This document shows positions 6,040 through 7,442 of a stretch of 7,442 nt of DNA, piece by piece. The notes beneath the pieces were generated by a model. The model made no database searches and had not been told where the DNA came from. It saw only the letters and a list, made by a program, of their open reading frames with translations. Made by a program: the position numbers and the translations under genes. Each line of letters starts with the position of its first letter. Positions within the stretch are counted from its first letter, which is position 1. This DNA is from JAENVT01 sp040005915 (GTDB taxonomy: Bacteria > Actinomycetota > Acidimicrobiia > Acidimicrobiales > Ilumatobacteraceae), in contig JBDTYA010000239.1 of assembly GCA_040005915.1 (NCBI GenBank), forward strand, positions 1 to 7,442, given 5' to 3'.

Positions 6040-7413
6040 CTACGAGGTCAGATCGGCGACGAACTCGGCGAACACGTCGGCATAGTGCATCGCATCGCTC
6101 TCGGTGTGCATCACCGAGATCAACCACTGTTCGTCGAGGCCCGGCGGAAGCAGGACGCCGCGATTGATGCCGTGCATCCACTGGGCGAACGCGAGGTCGA
6201 AGTCGGTGGCCTTGTAGTCGCGGTAGTTCTGGATCTGCGTCGGCGCCCACGTGACACAGGCCTTTGCGCCGAACTGCACCGTGTGCGCCGGGAGGTCGGC
6301 GTCGGTGATGGTCTTCTGGCACGCCTCGAGCACTCGGCGGTTGAGGTCGATGGCCGCATCGGTCGCCTCGGGCGTGCACACGTCACCCAACACCGCCTTT
6401 GCAGCGGCCATGCACAGCGGATTGCCGTTGTACGTGCCGAGGTGCAGGACCTTTCCACTGGTGATCTGGTCCATGCACTCCTGCGTGCCGCCGAACGCGC
6501 CGAGCGGCAGGCCGCCGCCGATGCTCTTCGCCAGCGCCACGAGATCAGGTTGCACGCCGACCGCACCGGTCGCGCCGCCCCATCCGGCCGTGATGCCTGT
6601 CTTCACCTCGTCGAAGATCAGCATCGTGCCGTACTTGCGCGTGATCTCGCGCACGGCTTGCAGGTACCCGGGTTGGGGCAGGCAGATACCGATGTTCTCC
6701 ATCACCGGTTCGACGATGAAAGCCGCCACGTCTCGACCGGCCAACGCCTTCTCGAGGAGATCGGGTCGGTTGTACGGCACGACCTTGGTGTCACCCAGCA
6801 CAGCGCGGGTGATGCCGGCCGTAGCGGGGATTGCACGCGGGTCGTCGACCGGCCCGGCTTCGCTGATGGGCGGCTTCATCGAGATCATCACCTCGTCGTG
6901 ATGACCGTGGTATCCACCTTCGACCTTGACGATCTTGTCTCGCCCGGTGAGCCCGCGGGCGACGCGGATGACATCCATCGTCGCCTCGGTGCCGCTGTTG
7001 GTGAAGCGCCACATCGGCAACTTGTAGCGGGCTGCGAGCATCTCGGCGACATCGGCGTTGAGCTCGCACGGCGTCACGAACAGGGTGCCGTCGTCGAGTT
7101 GGTTCTCGATCGCTTTGCGCACGATGGGGTTGCAGTGGCCGGCGAAGAGGGCTCCGAAACCGAGGTCGAAGTCGACGTAGTGATTGCCGTCGACGTCCTC
7201 CATCCACGCCGCCTGCGCGCGGCGCACGACGATGGGATGCGGATCGTACGACTGAAAACTGGACGGCACGCCCATGGGCATGACCTTGCGGGCCCGCTCC
7301 GTGGCCTTCATCGAGCCGGCGGTTCGCTCCGTGTAGACGCCCAGTTCGCGCTGGGTGATTTCCTTTGCCTTCTTAACCAGTTGACGGGTGTCGATGGATT
7401 CCATTGCACTCAT
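6040..7413 (-). CDS. Class III PLP aminotransferase, HemL-like (substrate unknown)
   Basis: A 457-residue fold-type I PLP enzyme. Conserved features are NSGTEATM (139-146, phosphate binding), GGYHGHH (166-172, Tyr168 stacking on PLP), Asp268 in IFDEVKTG (pyridine nitrogen) and the Schiff-base Lys296 in AKSIGGGLPLGAFGG. GTYNGNP (326-332) matches the GTxxGNP region of HemL. The sequence is closest in style to glutamate-1-semialdehyde 2,1-aminomutase, the tetrapyrrole-precursor enzyme. However, where HemL has NSPVRAF near its N-terminus, with an Arg that binds the substrate carboxylate, this protein has PSSFQSY with Gln54, and the following GVGG insert is absent. It is also longer than a typical HemL of about 430 residues, with an extra N-terminal helix. 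I therefore infer a HemL-like transaminase or aminomutase on another substrate. It is convergent with the membrane protein gene; its promoter lies beyond the right edge. Confidence 0.88.
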   Translation of the reverse strand: MSAMESIDTRQLVKKAKEITQRELGVYTERTAGSMKATERARKVMPMGVPSSFQSYDPHPIVVRRAQAAWMEDVDGNHYVDFDLGFGALFAGHCNPIVRKAIENQLDDGTLFVTPCELNADVAEMLAARYKLPMWRFTNSGTEATMDVIRVARGLTGRDKIVKVEGGYHGHHDEVMISMKPPISEAGPVDDPRAIPATAGITRAVLGDTKVVPYNRPDLLEKALAGRDVAAFIVEPVMENIGICLPQPGYLQAVREITRKYGTMLIFDEVKTGITAGWGGATGAVGVQPDLVALAKSIGGGLPLGAFGGTQECMDQITSGKVLHLGTYNGNPLCMAAAKAVLGDVCTPEATDAAIDLNRRVLEACQKTITDADLPAHTVQFGAKACVTWAPTQIQNYRDYKATDFDLAFAQWMHGINRGVLLPPGLDEQWLISVMHTESDAMHYADVFAEFVADLTS

Positions 7414-7419
7414 TCGATT

Positions 7420-7423
7420 CTCC
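7420..7423 (-). promoter_or_regulatory. Ribosome binding site fixing the aminotransferase start
   Basis: GGAG lies 6 nt before the ATG at 7413. This favours that start over the TTG at 7425, which overlaps the site, and the ATG at 7404, which is too far from it. Confidence 0.75.
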
Positions 7424-7442
7424 AAGCGGATTTCGTTCCCAC

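Noticed and set aside
7404..7425. TTG 7425 or ATG 7404 as aminotransferase start
   Set aside because: GGAG at 7420-7423 is ideally spaced only for the ATG at 7413.

Overview
The window looks like a chromosomal segment from a high-GC actinobacterium, most likely of the class Acidimicrobiia (Ilumatobacter-like). This rests on high GC, GTG starts, an actinobacterial-type SOS box, and the gene order recA - miaB - miaA - dapF - hflX, which is familiar from actinobacteria. No mobile element, CRISPR array, tRNA or rRNA is visible. Six of the seven full or partial genes I am confident of are on the minus strand. The lineage call is from memory of gene order and protein style, not from a search.

Reading in the direction of minus-strand transcription, from right to left: (1) 7413-6040 encodes a HemL-like class III (PLP) aminotransferase. 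(2) A convergent plus-strand gene, 5227-6033, encodes a four-helix membrane protein of unknown function and stops 6 bp from the aminotransferase stop. (3) Back to back with it, across a 49-bp divergent spacer, 5177-4755 encodes a small DUF983-like protein with a zinc ribbon and two membrane segments. (4) A 193-bp control region (4562-4754) precedes recA. It holds a good promoter with a perfect LexA-type box in its spacer, a 14-bp palindrome at the predicted transcription start, and a 31-codon upstream ORF whose stop overlaps the recA start in a GTGA. (5) recA (4561-3518) is followed by a strong hairpin with no U-tract. (6) A second control region, apparently with a leaderless promoter, starts a tight operon: miaB (3388-1970), miaA (1973-1053, 4-nt overlap), dapF (1071-271, 19-nt overlap) and hflX (247 to beyond the left edge, 23-nt gap).

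Functionally, RecA is the SOS activator and recombinase. MiaA and MiaB act in series on tRNA A37 (isopentenylation, then methylthiolation). DapF makes meso-diaminopimelate for lysine and peptidoglycan. HflX is a ribosome-associated GTPase. The recX gene often found between recA and the mia genes in actinobacteria is absent.

The points most worth a second look are: the DapF homologue has Ser in place of the first of its two catalytic cysteines; the recA leader has an operator-in-spacer layout, a start-site palindrome and a coupled upstream ORF; two promoters share the same apparent leaderless geometry; and the HemL-like enzyme seems to lack a substrate-binding Arg of true glutamate-1-semialdehyde aminomutase.
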